Shown in pieces: positions 58,701 through 64,000 of a stretch of 64,000 nt of DNA. The DNA lies in assembly GCA_029379385.1 (NCBI GenBank), contig CM055613.1:25703652-25767651 (forward strand), read 5' to 3'. A model generated the notes under the pieces. The model searched no databases and was not told the origin of the DNA. It worked only from the letters and a program-made list of their open reading frames with translations. How positions within the stretch are numbered: the stretch's first letter is position 1; every line of letters begins with the position of its first letter. This stretch comes from Quillaja saponaria. Taxonomy: Eukaryota; Streptophyta; Magnoliopsida; Fabales; Quillajaceae. The position numbers and the translations under genes were made by a program.

Positions 58701-61700
58701 ACATCTCCCCAGCACCTTTGTTAGCATCTGAAGAGCACCTTCCCTTAATAATAGATCCTGAAATTAGGAAAATAGTTATCTCAATTTCCAATAAATAATT
58801 ATCGTAAAATTCTATATTTTGTTGTTGATGCTGTAATGGCCATGATTATGATGAATTGATGATATTACAAGAGCAACCAGAAAAAAAAATAATAAAAAAA
58901 TTTTAGACAACCTTGGCAAGTGGATGCTCCAACAAGCTGGCAAGAAAGTCAATAAGTCTGTGAACCTGAAATTTCAGGGAAAATTGTACATCATAAAAAT
59001 CAGACAACAAAGGCAACAAGCTACAGAAGTAGGAATAAATATGTCACCTTGTAGGCTTCCAACTCTGATGGATAAGACAAATCGGAAACATGATTACTAA
59101 TGCATGACAGTACAGGTCGTATGAGCAAAGAAGCATAATCAGCTTTCTGGCGAGCAATGCGAATTATAAAAACACGAAGTAAATCTTGAATGACCACCAA
59201 TGACTGTTGAGGAATAACAAGAAACATACAATGGAATTTTCAGCAATTGTACTAATATTAGTCATGTAGAAAAGCAATCCCAGTCCCCATCCCCCAATAG
59301 AACACAGGAAAAAGACCAGTTGAATATCTAGGACAGAAGTTACATACAGAAATAGCATAATGTTGGATAATCTGGGAAAGTTTGTCAAGCTGTGGCGCCA
59401 ACTGATAAAGGAGCTTTTCAATGTGTCCTGATTCCAGATACCAGTTCACCTGTTTCTCCTTCTGAGGCCCTAATAATGTCCCTACCGCCAACATTCTGAG
59501 AGCACTCAACAAAGGCATTCCTTTTGTCCAAAGCCATATATCTTCTTCAGGAAATAAATCGCTCTTGCAATAGAAAAAGATTAATGAATCAAAACAATTG
59601 AGAGAACAAGGTGAATACACCTCAAGAACAAACCAAAAAGGGTCTAGATTTTTTTACAACGATTAAGGAAACAACACCAGCTAAAACACAATGCCCACTT
59701 CAGTTTAAGCAAAGTCAGTAATGGTATTTTACTGCAATCCTGTAAATCAATAGAAAATGTGCATACCAAAAGGCACAGAAAACTGCAGGTTTCCTTTGGA
59801 CCCAAAGCTAACACTGAAGTTGCTGGGACACTAGCAAGGAGGGAATGGAAAAGGCCAGGACTCCAGCCATGTACTGGCCAAAATGCAAGTGCTGACACGA
59901 CAAGATGACACACAGCTCCAAAACCAAGTGCAGAATCAGGGTAAGGGGAGGATGAGGCTAAGTCTGCTGCACATGCAGCTAGCTTGGGACTGCTATCATC
60001 AGAATCTGATCAGGTACATTCAAACAATATAACAAGAGCTACCAAAGGCAAACAAGAGATTTGACAATTACCTCACTTCTCTATGCAATCGTAGAAGGGC
60101 ATTCATTAGCTTTGTATTCCTGTGCTGCTCCTTAGCTTCCTGTTAAATAGCAATTAAACAATTCAATCAATAAGGCATTTAATGGAAAAATAAGTCATAC
60201 AGTCTAACAACTCCATCAGATACAGCTAACACAGATTGCATAGAAGCCAATAAATTTTAGCCATGTAGGTAGTCTTCACATTTTGATTCTAACAAAATCA
60301 TGTAATGAACTTGCTTCTAGTCTACAATCATCAGAATCAGAAAAACTTGACAAAACACAAACTGGTACAAAACTACAAATGCCACATGTAGTGCCTGAAA
60401 TCTTACGTAGCACATTAAAAAAAAATCAAAGAAAAAGTTTAGAAGTGCCTACCAGTATAAGAAGCTAGTTGAATGATTCTAAATATCCCCACTACCAACT
60501 CTATGGAAAACAACTCATCTCTAGTCTCACTATATCACCATCAAGATTCTAATGTCAGTAGCAAGGAAAAAACCTACTTTTCTTATCAAAAATCAATGTG
60601 TAAATTACAGCAGCAATTAAACATTTTGAACTTAACACATCAATAATATCATCAAACTATCAGGTCATCTGCTCTGAATGCCTCACATACTGAATATTTG
60701 CTTTTCAGAAAGTTACAGAACAATATTTCAAAGCTTCTTAGATAGAGAACAAATGGCTGAGGTGACAATTCATTATGTACCATCAATGCCAAAATCAGGC
60801 AATCACCAAATCCAAAGAGATAAGAATAACTCTTATCTAAATAGAGGTTTTTATTTTATTTTATTTGTTCCGAATTAAAAGAAGCTTTCATTTAAAATGG
60901 ATTTAATCGGTTTAACACCTTATCTTTAGGAAGAGAAAATGTAAACCACTACAGGATCCACAAATAAGATGCAAAGATACAAAAGTATCATTAAAACCTT
61001 CTTAAGCAGGACATTCTTTTCCAAAGACTTCAATTACAGTAGGCATGTAATATTAGATATGTTATTTCCATCCTATGAAGCAAGGACATTGAAACAGAAA
61101 CAAGGCAAAATGCATGAAAACAGGACAGGACAGGACACAGTATGGCCACATCCATAAAATTATATAGAAATAGAACCAACCAATATGTCGGAGTTAGATA
61201 TTAACATTAATGGCACAAACAAAAGTCAGAATTACATTCCAAAAATTTGAGAGCATTTAGATACCAAGTTACCTACATAGAATTAGCTAACTACAATACA
61301 GATTACAATTAGTATATTATATAAACAAATTATCATCTATGGACATGGACCAATATAAGAAAAAGAAGATCAATGCCATCGGGATCTTCCAGCCTCCTTC
61401 CTCTCTACAGTCTGTCTATGATTCTTCCTCAATTACAACAGAAGCTTTCATTTATTGTCGTCTGTTTTCACATGGACCTTTGGCCTTTACACTTGAAAAA
61501 TGAATAGGTCAAAATGTTCAAGCCATGTCCAAACTGAAGATTAATATTTAACTATTGCAACAAGTAGAGCTGCAGATAGGTCAGAGGAAAATCCTAACTC
61601 CTAAATAAGGCAACCAGCAAAAGAAGTTTAAGAATTTAAGATCTGTCTTTCTACATTGATCCAGCAACACCACTGCTGGAAAAGCTAATTCTAAGACATG

Positions 61701-63190
61701 AGATGCCTCAAACAATAGAGGAAATAATTAATATTGATTATGTTATCAATATCATCCTCAAGAAGAAAATCCTTTTGTCAGATATCTGCAAATACAAGAC
61801 CGCATCACTTTCAGAACCAGCCCTAAGGCTAATACCCTGAATAAGCTTCCTGTCCACCCTTCTAGAGATCATGCTACTCAAAGCATCCACCACTATAGAA
61901 TAGAGAAGCTTGGGACTTGGGAAAGGAAATCACATTATGAAACAACCCTAGTTCTGCAAAACCAAGTCGTAGATCTACTATTTACCACGACAGAAAAAAT
62001 CTCCTTTAGGCAAGCACATTGGGATCCACCTTGTCCATCTAGGCCCAAAACCCTTACTAGCTATGAAGCTTATTTTCAATGTTAAATTTGAAAGTAACAT
62101 GATAATATTTTTCTCAAACTCAAGCTTAGAAGGCACCTCATGTAAGAGCATCATCTATAATATGCCTTCCCCACATGAAGGCACTGATAAAACAAAAATA
62201 GCATCCCCAAGGACAGCCACAATCTATTCAAAAGTACTTCAATTATAATCTTATAAATATTAAAAAGAACGTTTTGATGGTTCCATAATCATGAACCTTA
62301 ACAACAAGCATGGCGAAGTAGAATCCACACTCTTAAACAACAAAGCATTATCACAAAACTCTAACAATACTTCGAAAGGCCTACATTACTAGTATTCCCA
62401 ATGGTTTAGGAAAAGCCAAACTGAAGCACTTAGATCAGAACCTTTCTCCTTATCCATCTTAAACACGGCCTTCCTAACCTCTTATTACTCAAAAGCTAAT
62501 GCAGATACTTCACCATGTGTAAACATTTCAATGAGGTCCCAACCCAAATCCTGTACAAACTCAGCAAAATGCTTTTCTTTGAAAAAGGAATTCTGTCGAC
62601 AAGTACTTGCTAATTTATAACAAAATAACACATTTTCTAGAAAACTTTAATTATGTTTTCTCAACCAGAACATATTAATATAAACAATTTCAACTGACAT
62701 AAAGGCACCAAACCTGCAATTTCTGTAGAAGGGTAATCAGCAATACCAAAGTTGGAACCAAAAGATCAACTAAGCTCTGCTCACGAGTACGTTCCAATAG
62801 TAAATCAGATGTGGTATTGCATTCCGTACCCTCATCAACAAGGTAATCTGTTCAAGAGAATAAAGTTATACAATGTGACAAATCAAAAGAGAAATTATAA
62901 TAGGATTCTTGATCATTGGAACTGTACTTTGGTTTCATAGTCAAGAGTATAATAAGTCAACAAGTTCATGCTTATACATTGACAAAGTGACTCTAAAAGA
63001 AATATAGTTGTAAATTTGGCAAAGCAGTTTACAGCAACAAATTAAGGTACCATTCAAGAAAAGTAGATAAGGCACAGCACACACACGCACACACGCATAA
63101 ATATTGTATAATATATAGGCACTACATCTTGCTTCTAGTTGAAATGCATGTTCCTCCAAAAGATGCCACATGGCTCGGTTCATATCTAAT
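52714..63190 (-). CDS. VIR: VIRILIZER homolog (m6A writer subunit), C-terminal part, 5' end beyond window
   Basis: Scaffold of the nuclear RNA m6A methyltransferase complex (with MTA, MTB, FIP37, HAKAI). Exons: 62847-62714, 60139-60072, 59992-59767, 59563-59348, 59203-59048, 58965-58912, 58757-58555, 58461-58392, 57994-57672, 56964-56781, 56691-55294, 55171-54431, 54342-54271, 52734-52714. All joins are GT-AG and keep phase, giving about 1,287 residues; plant VIR is near 2,100-2,200. A further exon (63190-63126, AMWHLLEEHAFQLEAR) is likely but weaker. Seen: LLLERTREQSLVDLLVPTLV, ALGFGAVCHLVVSALAFWP, ELILQYLLKFCQ, acidic EDIVSGDDVLPP, SMHVDDYVARER and SMHVDEFEARQRER, then a proline/glutamine-rich tail, KLCQLLEQHPKLMQMLQ and ERLGQL. 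The 1,398-bp exon begins after an unusual AAG acceptor. No inactivating lesion seen. Confidence 0.93.
58148..58178 (-). other. tRNA-like 5' half in a VIRILIZER intron
   Basis: The minus strand reads CCTCAGTAGCTCAGTGGTAG, a good tRNA A-box and D-arm, but no B-box or 3' half follows. It could be an old organelle tRNA fragment or the head of a degraded SINE. Not a working tRNA gene. Confidence 0.35.
61700..62600 (-). pseudogene. LINE (L1-type) reverse transcriptase fossil in a VIRILIZER intron
   Basis: Minus-strand reading in broken frames gives DLGWDLIEMF, EVRKAVFKMDKEKGSD, GFGPRWTRWIPMCL, VVDALSSMISRRVDRKLIQG and ISLRAGSESDAVLYLQISD, the order of plant L1 reverse transcriptases from the fingers to near the active site. 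The usual F-A-D-D reads QISDK, so the active site is lost. It explains most of the length of the 2.57-kb intron between 62714 and 60139. Confidence 0.78.
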
Positions 63191-63295
63191 CTTTTTTTTG
63201 GGCAAATACCACTTTACCGATTTGTGGTTTACATGATTTTCACTTTGCCAACCTGCGGTTTTCGAACTATCACTACACCCACCCAAGGTTGACAC

Positions 63296-63837
63296 CTATG
63301 CAGCACGGATACTCCAAAAATCTCAAAGAGCTAGTCCCTGGGGCATACCTAGTGCTGGGACACGTGGGGGACGCCCCCATGAATTACCAGAAATTTTTTT
63401 ATTTTTTCTTTATTTTTGGGTGCGGCTTCGATACAGCTAAAGATTTATAGTGCGGCTTTGGGACGACTTTCAAGCTTAAATTTGAGTCGGTGCATTATAA
63501 AAAAAAAATGCAAAGCAGCATTTTGGCATAATTATTCAAATCCCTAACCTAAAGATGCTAGATTGGGTCGAACCCCTACCTCATACTTGTGAAGTAGGCT
63601 TGCTTCTTTGCTAGCTGCTGCTGTTGAAGATCTAGGCAATTCAAGATCAGCGGACAGCGGCTTTCAATTTTCATCTTCAGTTCTTCAGTCTTCTTGCACG
63701 TCACAAGCACCAGCAAGACTAACCTTCTTGCCTTTTCTTCTCCTTCGAATTTTTTTTTTTTTTTTTTTTGATGTACATAAAGGTAGGCTGTTGAAGGCTG
63801 AAAGCTGTGAAAGGGTGAAAGCCGTGAAAGGGTGAAA

Positions 63838-63871
<34 letters not shown>

Positions 63872-64000
63872 ATATAAACTATAAAGCAGTTGCTTCCTTG
63901 CCTCATTCTTTTTTTTTTTTTTTTGGAACTACTGTTTTTGTCCTCTTTCCATTTTATTTTTATTTTTTGTCTATATAAATTTATATATATATATATATAT
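63296..64000. mobile_element. Non-autonomous hAT-like TIR transposon, copy 2 (cut by window end)
   Basis: Begins CTATGCAGCACGGATACTCC, matching the left end of the 14889-15782 element. It shares AAAAATCTCAAA, CTAGTCCCTGGG, CATGAATTA and GAAGATCTAGG phrases throughout, with longer T runs and an (AT)n end at 63970-64000. The right end lies outside the window, so the target duplication cannot be checked. The preceding 8 bases are GTTGACAC. Confidence 0.84.

Overview
The window is nuclear DNA of a flowering plant, most likely a eudicot. It is AT-rich, its genes have GT-AG introns, and it holds a PLS-class pentatricopeptide repeat (PPR) gene, a secreted lipid-transfer protein gene and a plant VIRILIZER gene. 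More than half of the rest is transposon remains. The species cannot be read from the sequence.

Layout. A Ty3/gypsy element of Tat type lies on the minus strand at 506-7974, with two LTRs and a perfect 5-bp target duplication. It carries an extra antisense ORF between integrase and 3' LTR. A Harbinger-like MITE follows (8083-8529), then AT-rich DNA, then the intronless PPR gene (11126-12889). Next come two non-autonomous TIR elements (12980-13362; 14889-15782, the latter with an 8-bp target duplication), the 5' half of a Ty1/copia element whose LTR has a heat-shock-element-like cluster (16181-18650), a TRIM-like mini-retroelement (18782-19689) and a solo LTR with a 5-bp target duplication (21119-21654). 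A two-exon nsLTP gene sits at 23929-24505 (minus), and a retro-copy of ribosomal protein eL37 at 28823-29113.

From about 29.9 to 52.0 kb is a nest of decayed Sirevirus-like copia pieces in both orientations, with a 9.6-kb Mutator-like element (MULE) inside it (40382-49980). The MULE has about 400-bp terminal inverted repeats and three plus-strand gene units: a mudrA-type transposase, a plant mobile domain (PMD) gene, and a third ORF I do not recognise. The third ORF has its own TATA box and repeated upstream motifs. The transposase and PMD genes each end in a copy of the same two-hairpin 3' module.

The right end is the 3' part of a VIRILIZER gene on the minus strand (52714 to about 63190, continuing past the window). 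Fourteen exons join in phase to about 1,287 residues, ending in a 21-nt coding exon behind a 1.5-kb intron. A large intron holds a LINE reverse-transcriptase fossil, and a second copy of the 14889-15782 repeat family begins at 63296.

The PPR, nsLTP and VIRILIZER genes are unrelated single genes separated by transposon debris, not a functional cluster. The most interesting system is the three-gene MULE.
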